This document shows positions 12,537-23,419 of a stretch of DNA of 64,000 nt, piece by piece. The notes under the pieces were generated by a model. That model searched no databases, had not been told where the DNA came from, and saw only the letters and a program-made list of their open reading frames with translations. The position numbers and the translations under genes were made by a program. The number at the start of each line of letters is the position of its first letter. Position 1 is the first letter of the stretch. This DNA is from Yersinia ruckeri ATCC 29473 (GTDB lineage: Bacteria > Pseudomonadota > Gammaproteobacteria > Enterobacterales > Enterobacteriaceae), in the NCBI RefSeq assembly GCF_000754815.1, contig NZ_KN150747.1, positions 2,015,908 to 2,079,907 of the forward strand, written 5' to 3'.

Positions 12537-12753
12537 CCCAAAACGATTAGGCTTTGATGGTTCGCTGTGTTTAATCTGAGCGGACCATCCTTTCAGACCC
12601 GATTATTTGACTGTCAGCCCAATAATTCGCTCATCTATCCTGCATTGCTGTGCCTTAGCACTGGCGTGATGCCAGCTAACTCCTTATAATTGGCGCGTTC
12701 TTAGCACCCGCGTGCTTTGCCCCTCCACACTACGTAATCAGGTCTTTAATTTT

Positions 12754-13395
12754 ATGACTGACAAGGCACATCAGTGCGTCATTATCGGGATTGCCGGCGC
12801 ATCTGCCTCCGGAAAGAGTCTTATCGCCAGTACGCTGTATCGTGAATTGCGTGAGCAGGTAGGCGATCAACATATTGGTGTTATTCCAGAAGATAGCTAC
12901 TACAAAGATCAAAGCCACCTGTCGATGGAAGAGCGTGTAAAAACCAATTATGACCATCCTAATGCAATGGATCACAATCTGCTCTTGCAGCACCTGCAAT
13001 CGTTAAAGGCGGGCACGGCGATTGAATTACCGCTGTATAGCTATACCGAGCATACACGCAAGCAGGAAACCATCCATCTTGAGCCGAAGAAAGTGATTAT
13101 TCTGGAAGGCATTTTATTGCTGACGGATCTTCGTCTGCGGCAGGAAATGAATTTCTCCATCTTCGTCGATACTCCGTTGGATATCTGCCTGATGCGACGG
13201 ATGAAGCGTGATGTTAATGAACGCGGCCGTTCAATGGAGTCGGTGATGGCGCAGTACCAGAAAACCGTGCGTCCAATGTTCCTGCAGTTTATCGATCCCT
13301 CTAAGCAGTACGCTGATATTATCGTGCCGCGCGGTGGCAAAAATCGCATTGCCATTGATATTCTGAAAGCCAAACTTAGCCAGTTCTTCGAGTAA
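12754..13395 (+). CDS. udk: Uridine kinase
   Basis: Phosphorylates uridine and cytidine to UMP and CMP in pyrimidine salvage. The ATG at 12754 gives 213 aa, equal to E. coli Udk, whose N-terminus it matches; the longer frame from 12712 adds 14 non-conserved residues. The P-loop GASASGKS is at 15-22. The conserved YYKDQSHL and NYDHPNAMD stretches and the lid region [13 protein letters not shown] are present. It is followed by dcd after 71 bp and asmA after that, the udk-dcd-asmA order of enterobacteria. Confidence 0.97.
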   Translation: MTDKAHQCVIIGIAGASASGKSLIASTLYRELREQVGDQHIGVIPEDSYYKDQSHLSMEERVKTNYDHPNAMDHNLLLQHLQSLKAGTAIELPLYSYTEHTRKQETIHLEPKKVIILEGILLLTDLRLRQEMNFSIFVDTPLDICLMRRMKRDVNERGRSMESVMAQYQKTVRPMFLQFIDPSKQYADIIVPRGGKNRIAIDILKAKLSQFFE

Positions 13396-13466
13396 TATCC
13401 GTCTGGATCTTTGCTCTTTTCTATGGCAGTTTTTGTAACATACGAATTTAAATGGAGATTTCATCG

Positions 13467-14048
13467 ATGAGACTGTGCGATCGTGATATAGAAGCATGGT
13501 TGGACAATGGCAAGCTGGTTATCACCCCACGTCCACCGGTTGAACGGATCAATGGCGCCACGGTCGATGTTCGTTTGGGTAATCAATTCCGTGTATTTCG
13601 TGGCCATACGGCAGCGTTTATCGATCTGAGTGGTCCGAAAGACGAAGTCAGCGAAGCACTCGAACGGGTCATGAGCGATGAAATCATCTTGCCGAAAGGT
13701 GAGGCTTTCTTCCTGCATCCCGGTGAATTGGCGTTGGCGGTGACACTAGAGTCTGTCACCATTCCTGATGATTTGGTGGGCTGGCTGGATGGTCGTTCTT
13801 CTCTGGCTCGTTTAGGACTGATGGTGCATGTTACCGCGCATCGAATTGATCCCGGCTGGCAAGGCTGTATTGTGCTGGAATTCTATAATTCGGGTAAGTT
13901 GCCGTTGGCGCTACGTCCGGGAATGTTGATCGGTGCTCTCAGCTTCGAACCGCTGTCTGGGCCGGCAGCTCGTCCTTATAATCGTCGTGAAGATGCCAAG
14001 TACCGCGATCAGAAAGGGGCGGTTGCCAGTCGAATTGATAAAGACTGA
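13467..14048 (+). CDS. dcd: dCTP deaminase
   Basis: Deaminates dCTP to dUTP, the main source of dUMP for thymidylate synthesis in enterobacteria. The ATG at 13467 yields 193 aa as in E. coli and has GGAG about 11 nt upstream; the frame extends five codons further upstream without conservation. The active-site segment GRSSLARLG (109-117), HRIDPGWQG (125-133) and the catalytic Glu138 are all present. It is co-directional with udk and asmA, 40 bp before asmA. Confidence 0.97.
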   Translation: MRLCDRDIEAWLDNGKLVITPRPPVERINGATVDVRLGNQFRVFRGHTAAFIDLSGPKDEVSEALERVMSDEIILPKGEAFFLHPGELALAVTLESVTIPDDLVGWLDGRSSLARLGLMVHVTAHRIDPGWQGCIVLEFYNSGKLPLALRPGMLIGALSFEPLSGPAARPYNRREDAKYRDQKGAVASRIDKD

Positions 14049-14088
14049 TTCGTGCCAGTCTGCTCTCCTGTTTAGCTAAGAGGATGTC

Positions 14089-15942
14089 ATGAAAAGATTA
14101 CTGACAACGTTAGCCATTTTGCTAGTGGTATTGATCGCCGGAATGAGCGCGTTGGTTCTGCTGGTTAATCCCAATGACTTTCGTGCCTATATGGTTAAAC
14201 AGGTCGAGAAAAAATACAGCTATCAGCTCTCGCTGGAGGGGGATATGCGTTGGCACGTCTGGCCCCGGCTCAGTATTATTTCTGGCAGAATGTCACTGAT
14301 TGCACCCGGCGCTACCACACCGGTGGTCAGTGCGGAAAATATGCGCCTAGATGTCAAACTCTGGCCGTTATTGTCTCATCAGCTAGCGGTTAAACAGGTA
14401 ATGCTGAAAGGGGCGGTGGTTCGTCTGACACCCGACAGCGAAGCCCAAGCGCTGGCCGATGCCCCGGTGGCGCCCGCGGGAAACACGCCGTCATCAGAAC
14501 GCGCGTCGTGGAGTTTGGATATCGGCAAAGTGCAGGTTGTCGATAGTCTGCTGATTTGGCAGCGTGCCAATGACGATCAAATCAATGTTCGCGATATCAA
14601 TCTGTTAATGGAACAAGGCCCACAGCATCAGGTGAGTGTTTCTCTGAGTAGCCGGGTAAACCGCGATCAGCGGGATCTGACCTTGTCCCTTGCTGCTGAC
14701 GTTGATATGCAGCGCTACCCGCAGCAAATAATGGCCAATATCAGCCAGTTTAGCTACAAGCTGGAAGGTGCCGATGTGCCGGTTGGTGGCATTGTTGGGC
14801 AAGGTGCGTTGACCGCATCCTATCAAAAAGAGGATGCTCGGATTTCCATTGATAAAATCAATATCAGTGCGAATGATAACGTCCTGACCGGCAGTTTACA
14901 GGCCAGCTTAGGTGATCTGCCAGACTATCGTGTTGATCTGCAAAGCGATAACCTTAATCTGGACAAACTATTTGGCTGGCAGGCTAAAATGGGTAATACC
15001 GACAGTTCCTCGCCGCCTTCATCTAGACAACAGGTTGTTGCCGCACCGGTGATTGCCAACCAAGATGTGGATGTCGGCCGGGATCTGCAAAGCCTGCGAG
15101 ATTTCACTGGTCATTTAGCCTTAACAGCGACAAATCTGGTCTATCGTGGTATCAGCGTCAATAAGTTTACTGTGCTGGTGGATAATCAGCAGGGAAAACT
15201 GACCGTTAGCCGTTTATCCGGCCAGGCGTTGAATGGTGAGTTTTCATTCCCTGGTACTTTGAATATCACGAATAAGCGCCTACTACTTTCGGTTGAGCCA
15301 GTGATTCAGCATATGGATCTTGGCCCGTTATTAAAAGCGGCAGATTTGCCACTGATATTGACTGGGCAATTCTCAATGACGGGGCAACTTTCTGGTGTTG
15401 GCTTCGATATTGCGGCGTTGAGTCGCCGCTGGAATGGTAATGTGCGGTTGGAGATGAAAAGTGCCCAGTTACATGGCATGAATATTCAACAGCTTATCCA
15501 GCAGGCAGTGACCCGCAGCACGAGTGACGTGACTGGCCCTGACCGCTTTGAACGTTATACTGAAGTGAGTCGATTACAGGCTAATCTGGTGCTCAATAAG
15601 GGACTGTTAAGCGTTAACGAACTGAATGCTGATTCTGCGCTACTGTTGCTGAAAGGGAGCGGAACCCTGAATTTACCTGCTCAACAGGCTGATATGAACT
15701 TGATTGTGCGCATAGTGAAAGGTTGGCGTGGGCAGGATAAACTGGTGAGCTTATTGCAAACAACCGATATTCCTTTGCGTATTTATGGCCCGTGGTCTCA
15801 ATTAAAGTATCAATTGGAAGTGGAAAAATTGTTGCGTAAGGAATTACAGCAGCGGGCGAAAAGTGCGCTTAACGAATGGGTCGAGCGTAATAAAAATAAG
15901 GGTTCAGATCAGGAACTGAAGAAGCTGTTGGATAAATTATAA
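14089..15942 (+). CDS. asmA: AsmA, outer-membrane assembly/lipid-transport related protein
   Basis: Inner-membrane-anchored periplasmic protein of the AsmA family; mutants in E. coli suppress OmpF assembly defects and lower LPS levels, and the family is now linked to bridge-like lipid transport. 617 aa, equal to E. coli. One N-terminal membrane helix (about residues 5-26) is followed by a long beta-rich periplasmic region and a C-terminal AsmA domain (about 400-570). The end is lysine- and arginine-rich. A GC-rich hairpin follows the stop. Confidence 0.95.
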   Translation: MKRLLTTLAILLVVLIAGMSALVLLVNPNDFRAYMVKQVEKKYSYQLSLEGDMRWHVWPRLSIISGRMSLIAPGATTPVVSAENMRLDVKLWPLLSHQLAVKQVMLKGAVVRLTPDSEAQALADAPVAPAGNTPSSERASWSLDIGKVQVVDSLLIWQRANDDQINVRDINLLMEQGPQHQVSVSLSSRVNRDQRDLTLSLAADVDMQRYPQQIMANISQFSYKLEGADVPVGGIVGQGALTASYQKEDARISIDKINISANDNVLTGSLQASLGDLPDYRVDLQSDNLNLDKLFGWQAKMGNTDSSSPPSSRQQVVAAPVIANQDVDVGRDLQSLRDFTGHLALTATNLVYRGISVNKFTVLVDNQQGKLTVSRLSGQALNGEFSFPGTLNITNKRLLLSVEPVIQHMDLGPLLKAADLPLILTGQFSMTGQLSGVGFDIAALSRRWNGNVRLEMKSAQLHGMNIQQLIQQAVTRSTSDVTGPDRFERYTEVSRLQANLVLNKGLLSVNELNADSALLLLKGSGTLNLPAQQADMNLIVRIVKGWRGQDKLVSLLQTTDIPLRIYGPWSQLKYQLEVEKLLRKELQQRAKSALNEWVERNKNKGSDQELKKLLDKL

Positions 15943-15949
15943 TATTACG

Positions 15950-15982
15950 TCAGGCTGGCGGGAGTGAGTTCTGCCAGCCTGA
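15950..15982 (+). terminator. Hairpin after asmA
   Basis: A perfect 10-bp stem, TCAGGCTGGC (15950-15959) with GCCAGCCTGA (15973-15982). There is no T-tract, so it may protect the 3' end or act with Rho rather than being a classical terminator. Confidence 0.45.
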
Positions 15983-16215
15983 TCGAGTTATTGAATTGTG
16001 TCATCTTTGTTTTATTTTCTAATATATTTTCTCCCTAAAGCCAAACATCTCGTCACATATTTTTCCTTCTGTATAAAATCCCTGCTTATCCTTGATAGAT
16101 GTCATAAAATCGCGGGCTGACTTTAGGCAGAGTGCAGAACGTATTATTGTCCAATCCATGAAAAATAATATCCAAATGCGCTGAAACCTGGCCAGTACTG
16201 GATAAGAGAGGGTAA

Positions 16216-17571
16216 ATGTTGGATCTGTTGATCGGGGTAGTGGTGGCTATAGCAGTAGGTCGCTATATCATCAAAGGCTATTCAGCAACTGGAGTGCTGA
16301 TGGTCGGTGGTTTACTGTTGCTGGTAATCAGCGCATTGATGGGAAAAAACGTATTACCGGCCAGCGCGACATCGACTGGCTGGCGGGCAACCGATATTGT
16401 TGAGTATGTCAAAATCCTGCTGATGAGTCGTGGTGGCGATCTCGGCATGATGATTATGATGTTATGTGGTTTTGCCGCCTATATGACCCACATTGGCGCA
16501 AATGATGTGGTCGTGAAAATAGCCTCTAAACCGCTGCAAATGATCAACTCGCCATATTTGCTGATGGTGGCAGCCTATATCGTCGCTTGCCTGATGTCGC
16601 TGGCGGTCTCTTCTGCGACGGGGTTGGGGGTGTTATTGATGGCAACCCTGTTCCCTGTGATGGTCAACGTCGGTATCAGCCGTGGAGCTGCAGCCGCAAT
16701 CTGTGCCTCTCCTGCGGCGATTATTTTGGCTCCGACTTCTGGTGATGTGGTCTTGGCGGCTAAAGCATCGGAAATGCCATTGGTAGACTTCGCATTTAAA
16801 ACAACATTGCCAATTTCCATCGCCGCTATTGTCTGTATGGCTATTGCGCACTTTTTCTGGCAGCGCTATCTGGACAATAAAAGCCACGAAAAGCATGAAA
16901 TGATGGATGTGAACGAAATCACCACTAATGCGCCAAGCTTTTACGCAATTTTACCTTTTACGCCGATTATTGGGGTGCTGATTTTTGACGGAAAATGGGG
17001 CCCAGAACTGCATATTATTACCGTGTTGGTTATTTGTATGCTGTCGGCGGCCATTATTGAGTTTGTCCGTAGTTTTAGCGCCAAGGTTGTATTTGCCGGT
17101 CTTGAGGTTGCTTACCGTGGTATGGCTGATGCTTTTGCTACCGTCGTGATGCTATTGGTTGCTGCAGGGGTTTTTGCTCAAGGCCTAAGTACCATTGGCT
17201 TTATCAGCGGGTTGATCGGATTGGCTCAATCCTTTGGTACTGGCGGTATTATCATGATGCTGGTTTTAGTCACCATTACCATGCTGGCGGCGATGACAAC
17301 CGGCTCGGGTAATGCGCCTTTCTACGCATTTGTTGAATTGATTCCTAAACTGGCGAGCCAGATGGGAATTAATCCAGCATATTTAGTGATTCCAATGCTA
17401 CAGGCATCGAATCTGGGTCGGACATTGTCACCGGTTTCAGGTGTGGTTGTCGCCGTTGCCGGGATGGCAAAAATATCGCCGTTTGAAGTGGTGAAACGGA
17501 CGTCAGTTCCGGTTCTGGTCGGATTGGTGGTGGTTATTGTGGCGACAGAAATTCTGGTTCCACTGCGTTAA
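16216..17571 (+). CDS. dcuC: Anaerobic C4-dicarboxylate transporter DcuC
   Basis: Inner-membrane carrier that exports succinate and exchanges C4-dicarboxylates in anaerobic growth. 451 aa (461 in E. coli), with closely matching helices and the conserved SGRGGDLGMMIMMLCGFAAY-like and SSATGLGVLLMATLFPVMVN segments. An AGAGGG ribosome site precedes the ATG. In the 270 bp upstream a TTGAT-N4-GTCAT element (16092-16105) partly matches an FNR box (TTGAT-N4-ATCAA), consistent with anaerobic control but not convincing alone. E. coli dcuC lies at a different locus, so this position is lineage-specific. Confidence 0.93.
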   Translation: MLDLLIGVVVAIAVGRYIIKGYSATGVLMVGGLLLLVISALMGKNVLPASATSTGWRATDIVEYVKILLMSRGGDLGMMIMMLCGFAAYMTHIGANDVVVKIASKPLQMINSPYLLMVAAYIVACLMSLAVSSATGLGVLLMATLFPVMVNVGISRGAAAAICASPAAIILAPTSGDVVLAAKASEMPLVDFAFKTTLPISIAAIVCMAIAHFFWQRYLDNKSHEKHEMMDVNEITTNAPSFYAILPFTPIIGVLIFDGKWGPELHIITVLVICMLSAAIIEFVRSFSAKVVFAGLEVAYRGMADAFATVVMLLVAAGVFAQGLSTIGFISGLIGLAQSFGTGGIIMMLVLVTITMLAAMTTGSGNAPFYAFVELIPKLASQMGINPAYLVIPMLQASNLGRTLSPVSGVVVAVAGMAKISPFEVVKRTSVPVLVGLVVVIVATEILVPLR

Positions 17572-17580
17572 AAATGCATT

Positions 17581-17608
17581 GCCGTCAGGTGCGATAATAC
17601 CTGACGGC
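17581..17608. terminator. Hairpin between dcuC and yegH
   Basis: A 10-bp perfect inverted repeat (GCCGTCAGGT / ACCTGACGGC) lies between converging genes. On the minus strand it is followed shortly by a T-run, so it is a better terminator for yegH than for dcuC. Confidence 0.6.
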
Positions 17609-17620
17609 AACAATGGCAGT

Positions 17621-19207
17621 TTACACTTCGTAGTCCGGTTCCGGCACGGTCAATGGCGTGATTTTCACCTTTAGAATACGGTGGCTACTGACTTCCAGTG
17701 GCTCGAACAGATAGTCTCCGATCTGCAATTGTTCTCCCACCTTGGGAATTCGCTGGGTGTGTTCCATCAACAATCCGGCCAAGGTGTGATATTCCCGTTT
17801 TTCATCAATCGTTAACGGGAGATACATCACCAAATCTTCCAGTGGCATATAACCATTGGCAATCCAACATCCGTCTTCAGTTTGTTGAATATCATGACGA
17901 GCATCGGGGACTTCACCGGCCTCCGGTAGATTACCGGCAATGGTTTCCATTACGTCAGTCAATGTCACCACGCCTTCAATTGAACCGAACTCATCTACCA
18001 CAAAGGCAAAATGAGTTTGCGCCTGGCGGAACTGTTCCAGTGCCATCAATAACGATACCTGTTCAGGAAAGATCAACGGTTGACGAATCAGAGCGCGCAG
18101 ATCCAGATATTCTTGTTCAAGTTGCTGTTTTAATAAATCAATGACGTGAATCACACCCACAGGTTCATCCGTTGCGCTGTCTTCTGTTACAACGATACGG
18201 GTGTGCAGATTTTTGCTCAGCAGAGCCGTTAATTTCTCTGGCGGATCATTCAAATCAAGATATTCCACATCGTGGCGTGACGTCATAATGCTGCTTACGC
18301 TACGTTGTGCCAGACCCAGAACCCGCTCAATCATTCGTCGTTCTTGCAGATTGAAGATTTCCTGACTATTTCCACCATGGTCAGCAATCAGGCCTGCGGT
18401 ATGATTATCCAGTTCGGCTTCTTCATGTTTACCGCTGAGCATACGTAGCACCGCTTCTGCGGTACGTTCACGTAGCGGCCGTGCCGATGACAGAAAACGG
18501 CGGCGGTTGAATTGCGCAAACTGATTCAGCGATTCGATAGTGACCGAGAAACCAATAGCTGCATAGAGATAACCCTTTGGAATGTGGTAGCCAAAGCCTT
18601 CAGCCACTAGGCTGAAACCGATCATCAGCAAAAAGCTGAGACATAAAATCACGATGGTCGGGTGTTCATTGACAAAATGTGTCAATGGCTTGCTGGCCAG
18701 CAACATCAAGCCGATTGCGATAATGACGGCGATCATCATCACGGCCAAATGATCGACCATGCCAACGGCGGTGATAACTGAATCCAGTGAGAAAATGGCA
18801 TCAAGTACCACGATCTGCGCCACAACCGGCCAAAAACGGGCCGCTTTCCGTTGGGTGTTTTGTTGATGATCTTTACCTTCCAGCCGTTCATTAAGCTCCA
18901 TGGTGGCTTTAAACAGCAGGAAAATCCCCCCGATCAGCATAATCAGATCTCTGGCGCTGAACGGGTGTTCGGCGATGGTAATCAACGGCGCGGTGAGCGT
19001 CGCTAGCCATGAAATGCAGGCCAGCAGTATCAGGCGCATGCCCAAAGCACAAAGCAGTCCGGTTACCCGAGCTTTATCGCGAAGATGGCGAGGAAGTTTA
19101 TCTGCCAGAATGGCAATAAATATCAGATTATCAATACCTAATACAATTTCGAGTACGACCAGCGTGGCTAATCCAGCCCAAATTGTTGGATCCGCGATCC
19201 ATTCCAT
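17621..19207 (-). CDS. yegH: YegH, TerC-type membrane protein with CBS and CorC/HlyC domains
   Basis: 528 aa (527 in E. coli YegH), matching it closely throughout. An N-terminal TerC-like membrane domain (about residues 1-230, starting [12 protein letters not shown], with [15 protein letters not shown] around 135-149) is followed by a pair of CBS domains (about 300-425) and a C-terminal CorC_HlyC domain (about 440-520). TerC relatives are implicated in metal-ion export, often manganese, but the substrate of YegH is not established. It converges on dcuC; downstream on the other side is the galU region. Confidence 0.93.
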   Translation of the reverse strand: MEWIADPTIWAGLATLVVLEIVLGIDNLIFIAILADKLPRHLRDKARVTGLLCALGMRLILLACISWLATLTAPLITIAEHPFSARDLIMLIGGIFLLFKATMELNERLEGKDHQQNTQRKAARFWPVVAQIVVLDAIFSLDSVITAVGMVDHLAVMMIAVIIAIGLMLLASKPLTHFVNEHPTIVILCLSFLLMIGFSLVAEGFGYHIPKGYLYAAIGFSVTIESLNQFAQFNRRRFLSSARPLRERTAEAVLRMLSGKHEEAELDNHTAGLIADHGGNSQEIFNLQERRMIERVLGLAQRSVSSIMTSRHDVEYLDLNDPPEKLTALLSKNLHTRIVVTEDSATDEPVGVIHVIDLLKQQLEQEYLDLRALIRQPLIFPEQVSLLMALEQFRQAQTHFAFVVDEFGSIEGVVTLTDVMETIAGNLPEAGEVPDARHDIQQTEDGCWIANGYMPLEDLVMYLPLTIDEKREYHTLAGLLMEHTQRIPKVGEQLQIGDYLFEPLEVSSHRILKVKITPLTVPEPDYEV

Positions 19208-19538
19208 ATGCCCAATTTCACCTTCTATTCCTACGGCTTATGCCGCAGGCTGAATAATGGGCGCTGATCGGGCAAAATTCAACTCTCAATCGGCTGATAG
19301 CAAGGGATTGCGGGAGAAATAACCTGATCGCTGAGTGATTATCTTAAAAATCCGCAGTGATATCGTATTGATGGCAGGGTTGCCGTAAGCTATCTCCTGT
19401 CATTAATCCATTTGATGACTAATAGATGTGGAATATACTGCGCAAGCTATTTTCGTTAAAACGTCGAAAGAATAGCAGGCTAATATTATTGTTGTCATGT
19501 ACGTGATTAAGCTGAGTACAATATAATAGTTCAATTAA

Positions 19539-19655
19539 CTTCTTGATGAAGATAACGGTTATTTTTTAGATTACAGCAAGTATCCAGATGTAAATGAATA
19601 TGATTTGGCAAAAGGTTTAACCTCTGGGTTAGATAAATTACCAAATCATACTTGA
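19539..19655 (+). pseudogene. 38-codon coding remnant, possibly of an ADP-ribosyltransferase-like gene
   Basis: Within the 499-bp gap between yegH and galU, one frame stays open from a stop at 19536-19538 to TGA at 19653-19655 and reads like real protein: a GYFLDYSKYPDVNEYDLAKG core followed by LTSGLDKLP. No ATG or ribosome site opens it. The spacing of a leucine-rich helix followed by LDKLP resembles the stretch just before the YRG motif in ADP-ribosyltransferase toxins, and GYRIG appears shortly after the stop in the same frame. This resemblance is from memory and weak. The rest of the gap shows no gene. Confidence 0.25.
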
Positions 19656-19706
19656 TTTTTATTTGCAGGTTATCGCATTGGGTAATTGGAAAAGAAGGAA
19701 AGGCAG

Positions 19707-20603
19707 ATGATTAAAAATTTGAAGGCCGTGATCCCGGTGGCTGGTTTGGGTACGCGTATGTTGCCGGCGACTAAGGCGATTCCCAAGGAGATGCTACCTG
19801 TCGTAGATAAGCCATTGATTCAATATATTGTTAATGAGTGTATTGCCGCAGGCATAAAAGATATCGTGCTGGTTAGCCATTCGTCAAAAAATGCCATTGA
19901 AAACCATTTTGATACCTCATTTGAATTGGAAGCCACGCTGGAGTCTCGGGTTAAGCGCCAATTACTGAGTGAAGTCCAAAACATTTGCCCACCAGACGTG
20001 ACTATTATGCAAGTTCGCCAGGGGCACGCTAAAGGCTTGGGTCACGCCGTACTTTGTGCCCAACCGATGGTTGGTGATTCTCCTTTTATCGTCTTATTAC
20101 CCGATGTGTTATTGGATGAGGCGACCGCTGATTTATCGCGAGAGAATCTGGCCAGTATGATTAAGCGTTTTGAAGAAACCGGGTACAGCCAGGTTATGGT
20201 GGAACCGGTGCCGAAACAGGACGTATCCAAATACGGCATTGCCGATTGTGGCAATGTAAAACTGCAACCAGGCGAAAGCACCCAGATGACTGCCGTAGTA
20301 GAAAAACCCAGTGTTGCAGATGCGCCATCTAATCTGGCCGTCGTCGGCCGTTATGTATTATCTGCGGATATTTGGCCATTATTGAAAAAAACACCACGCG
20401 GTGCCGGTGATGAAATTCAGCTTACCGATGCTATTGCGATGCTTATGGAACAACAACCGGTAGAGGCTTTCCATATGACCGGAAAATCACATGACTGCGG
20501 TGATAAGCTCGGTTATATGAAAGCTTTTGTGACTTATGGCGTTCGTCATCATACCGAAGGTGCAAAATTTGCAGCTTGGTTAAAACAGCAAATAGACGAG
20601 TAA
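19707..20603 (+). CDS. galU: UTP-glucose-1-phosphate uridylyltransferase
   Basis: Makes UDP-glucose from UTP and glucose-1-phosphate for LPS, trehalose and galactose metabolism. ATG at 19707 is preceded by AAGGAAAGG and gives 298 aa (302 in E. coli GalU); the frame runs seven codons further upstream. It keeps the catalytic-type signature [19 protein letters not shown] (13-31), and [12 protein letters not shown] and [12 protein letters not shown] nearer the C-terminus, which mark it as GalU rather than GalF. It lies 46 bp upstream of its paralogue galF in the same direction, whereas E. coli keeps the two far apart. Confidence 0.92.
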   Translation: MIKNLKAVIPVAGLGTRMLPATKAIPKEMLPVVDKPLIQYIVNECIAAGIKDIVLVSHSSKNAIENHFDTSFELEATLESRVKRQLLSEVQNICPPDVTIMQVRQGHAKGLGHAVLCAQPMVGDSPFIVLLPDVLLDEATADLSRENLASMIKRFEETGYSQVMVEPVPKQDVSKYGIADCGNVKLQPGESTQMTAVVEKPSVADAPSNLAVVGRYVLSADIWPLLKKTPRGAGDEIQLTDAIAMLMEQQPVEAFHMTGKSHDCGDKLGYMKAFVTYGVRHHTEGAKFAAWLKQQIDE

Positions 20604-20649
20604 GTCGTGCCATATTTTTTTGTTCGTTTCTAAAATCACCAGGTTAATT

Positions 20650-21543
20650 ATGACTAAATTAAAAGCAGTCATCCCGGTCGCCGGTCTGGGCATGAGAATG
20701 TTGCCAGCAACCAAGGCTATTCCGAAAGAAATGTTGCCAATTGTCGATAAGCCATTGATTCAACATATTGTTAATGAGTGTGTTGCGGCAGGTATTACGG
20801 ATATTATTCTGGTGACCCATTCGTCCAAGAATGCGGTCGAAAACCATTTTGATACGTCTTATGAATTGGAAGCCATGCTGGAGGCACGGGTAAAACGTCA
20901 ATTACTGGACGAAGTGCAATCGATTTGTCCTCCGGGTGTGACCATTATGCATATTCGACAGGGGCATCCCGAAGGTTTGGGCCACGCGGTGCTCTGTGCC
21001 AAGCCGTTGGTCGGCGGGTTACCCTTTGTCGTTATGCTGCCGGATATATTGATCGATGATGCGCAATCCGATCTGATGAAGGATAATCTGGCTCAAATGG
21101 TGGAGCGCTTTGAAGAAAGCGGTATTAGCCAGGTATTGGTTCAGCCAATGGCCATTGAAGACCTGCCTAATTACTCTGTCATTAGCTGTGAAACACCGAC
21201 GCTAGCACCGGGAGAAAGCAGCCCGATTGTTGACATGATGGAAAAACCGCAAAACCTGAGTAGCCTGAACTCTAATTTATCGGCAGTAGGGCGTTATGTT
21301 CTTTCCGCTGATATCTGGCCATTGCTGGAGAGAACTCAGCCGGGAGCCTGGGGTCGGATTCAGTTAACCGATGCAATTGCCGCGTTGAAAGAGCTGCAAC
21401 CTGTCGATGCGGTAGCGTTGACCGGAACATCTTATAACTGTGGTGAAAAACTGGGTTATATGCAGGCTTACGTTGCTTACGGTTTACGCCATCCGATTCA
21501 GGGGACTGAATTCAGGTGCTGGCTAAAGGATTTTGTTGCCTAA
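20650..21543 (+). CDS. galF: GalF, GalU paralogue that modulates UDP-glucose synthesis
   Basis: 297 aa, the exact length of E. coli GalF. It has the GalF-type substitutions: Met15 in GLGMRMLP where GalU has Thr, and [15 protein letters not shown] where GalU has GAGDEIQ. In E. coli GalF has little activity and stabilises GalU. ATG at 20650 follows AGGTTAATT; the frame also runs upstream to 20620. It closely follows galU and both precede gnd, so they are likely co-transcribed. In E. coli the O-antigen cluster sits between galF and gnd; here only 436 bp separate them. Confidence 0.92.
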   Translation: MTKLKAVIPVAGLGMRMLPATKAIPKEMLPIVDKPLIQHIVNECVAAGITDIILVTHSSKNAVENHFDTSYELEAMLEARVKRQLLDEVQSICPPGVTIMHIRQGHPEGLGHAVLCAKPLVGGLPFVVMLPDILIDDAQSDLMKDNLAQMVERFEESGISQVLVQPMAIEDLPNYSVISCETPTLAPGESSPIVDMMEKPQNLSSLNSNLSAVGRYVLSADIWPLLERTQPGAWGRIQLTDAIAALKELQPVDAVALTGTSYNCGEKLGYMQAYVAYGLRHPIQGTEFRCWLKDFVA

Positions 21544-21979
21544 AACAGCCCATATTTACTGCTACCTGACCGATAGTCACCTGACTGATAACCCGGTCTT
21601 CCAGTTAGGAGATTAATGACAAAGTACTTGCGGCGGTGAGAACCGGCAGATCGCCAAGACGTCGTTAATACCTTCTTATCGGCTCGTTTTGCGCCACCCC
21701 AGGCGCGGACACCTGACCCGTTTAACTGACTTGCCCACCAGAGGCCGCAGGATCGAGGTTTGTCATCAGTCTTAGGCAACTTTTGGGTTGCCTTTTCTTT
21801 TTGGCAGAATGACTTTTACCGTAGGCAAACGACTGCGTACAGCAACTGGTCGGTTGTGCTGTCTATCGCACCAATCACTACCCACCTGACATAATCCTGA
21901 GTTAACATGTTTCCCACTGCAAAAACCTGTTGGTCTTCTGGCCATTAACAGGTGTCATCTTTCAGACAGGAGTTTTTTA
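21544..21979. other. Gene-free galF-gnd interval where E. coli carries its O-antigen cluster
   Basis: No supported gene lies here and no clear JUMPstart element was seen. It holds a good terminator (21774-21802) and four scattered copies of ACCTGAC, near 21562, 21578, 21710 and 21885. The interval also holds the gnd promoter region. Confidence 0.6.
21774..21802 (+). terminator. Rho-independent terminator after galU-galF
   Basis: AGGCAAC (21774-21780) pairs with GTTGCCT (21787-21793) over a 6-nt loop and is followed by TTTCTTTTT. Confidence 0.85.
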
Positions 21980-23389
21980 ATGTCCAAACAACAGATCGGT
22001 GTTGTCGGTATGGCGGTAATGGGCCGTAACTTGGCGCTTAACATCGAAAGTCGTGGCTATTCCGTTTCCATCTTTAACCGTTCAGCAGACAAAACCGACG
22101 AAGTGGTTGCTGAGAATCCAGGTAAGAATCTGGTGCCGAGTTATACCGTTGAAGAGTTCGTTGATTCATTGGAAAAACCACGCCGTATCTTGCTGATGGT
22201 TAAAGCAGGAGAAGCAACGGACAAAACAATTGCTTCATTAACACCGCACCTTGATAAAGGTGACATTCTGATTGATGGTGGTAATACCTATTACAAAGAC
22301 ACCATTCGCCGTAACCGCGAGCTGTCTGAGCAAGGTTTTAACTTCATCGGGACTGGTGTATCCGGCGGTGAAGAGGGCGCATTGAAAGGTCCTTCTATCA
22401 TGCCCGGTGGCCAGAAAGAAGCTTACGAACTGGTTGCTCCTATTCTTGAGAAAATTGCTGCCCGTGCTGACGATGGTGAAGCATGCGTCGCTTACATTGG
22501 TGCCGATGGTGCGGGTCATTACGTTAAAATGGTTCACAACGGCATCGAATATGGTGACATGCAGCTGATCGCTGAAGCTTATTCTTTACTGAAACAAGCC
22601 TTGGGTCTAAATAACGAAGAACTGGCTGCGACCTTTACCGAATGGAATAAAGGTGAGTTAAATAGCTACCTGATTGATATTACTAAAGATATATTCACCA
22701 AAAAAGACGAAGAAGGTAAATATTTAGTTGATGTGATTCTGGATGAAGCGGCGAACAAAGGTACCGGTAAATGGACTAGCCAAAGTTCTTTGGATCTGGG
22801 TGAACCACTGACGCTGATTACCGAGTCTGTATTTGCACGTTATTTATCTTCATTGAAAGACCAGCGTGTTGCCGCATCCAAAGTATTGAGCGGTCCAACA
22901 GTTAAGCCTTTCAACGGTGATAAAGCCGAATTTATCGAAAAAATTCGTCGCGCGTTGTACTTGGGTAAAATCGTTTCTTATGCTCAGGGTTTCTCTCAGT
23001 TGAAAGCGGCATCTGATGAAAACAACTGGGATCTACATTACGGTGAGATTGCTAAAATCTTCCGCGCTGGCTGTATCATCCGCGCCCAATTCTTGCAAAA
23101 AATCACCGATGCGTATGCTGAGAATCCTAAGATTGCAAACTTGTTGTTAGCACCTTACTTCAAGCAAGTTGCAGACGAATACCAGCAAGCGCTGCGTGAT
23201 GTCGTATCCTACGCCGTGCAAAACGGTATTCCTACACCGACTTTCTCAGCAGCTATCAACTACTACGATAGTTATCGTTCCGCTGTTTTGCCCGCGAATC
23301 TGATTCAGGCGCAGCGTGATTACTTTGGTGCCCATACATACAAACGCACTGATAAAGCAGGTGTGTTCCACACTGAGTGGATGGAGTAA
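21980..23389 (+). CDS. gnd: 6-phosphogluconate dehydrogenase, NADP-dependent
   Basis: Oxidative decarboxylation of 6-phosphogluconate to ribulose-5-phosphate with NADPH, in the pentose phosphate pathway. 469 aa (468 in E. coli). The N-terminal Rossmann motif GMAVMG (10-15) with NRS (33-35) binding [23 protein letters not shown] (about 128-146) and the catalytic [17 protein letters not shown] stretch are intact, as is the C-terminal tail reaching into the partner subunit. CAGGAG lies just upstream. It converges on the histidine operon and shares a terminator with it. Confidence 0.97.
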   Translation: MSKQQIGVVGMAVMGRNLALNIESRGYSVSIFNRSADKTDEVVAENPGKNLVPSYTVEEFVDSLEKPRRILLMVKAGEATDKTIASLTPHLDKGDILIDGGNTYYKDTIRRNRELSEQGFNFIGTGVSGGEEGALKGPSIMPGGQKEAYELVAPILEKIAARADDGEACVAYIGADGAGHYVKMVHNGIEYGDMQLIAEAYSLLKQALGLNNEELAATFTEWNKGELNSYLIDITKDIFTKKDEEGKYLVDVILDEAANKGTGKWTSQSSLDLGEPLTLITESVFARYLSSLKDQRVAASKVLSGPTVKPFNGDKAEFIEKIRRALYLGKIVSYAQGFSQLKAASDENNWDLHYGEIAKIFRAGCIIRAQFLQKITDAYAENPKIANLLLAPYFKQVADEYQQALRDVVSYAVQNGIPTPTFSAAINYYDSYRSAVLPANLIQAQRDYFGAHTYKRTDKAGVFHTEWME

Positions 23390-23419
23390 TTCAGCGGCTA
23401 CTGCGCTTTGTCATTTTGG

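Noticed and set aside
19208-19706. JUMPstart/ops element before galU
   Set aside because: No GGCGGTAG ops core or recognisable 39-bp JUMPstart was found in the gap.
21540-21779. 79-codon minus-strand frame in the galF-gnd gap
   Set aside because: Ends within the terminator, low-complexity basic composition, no start signal.
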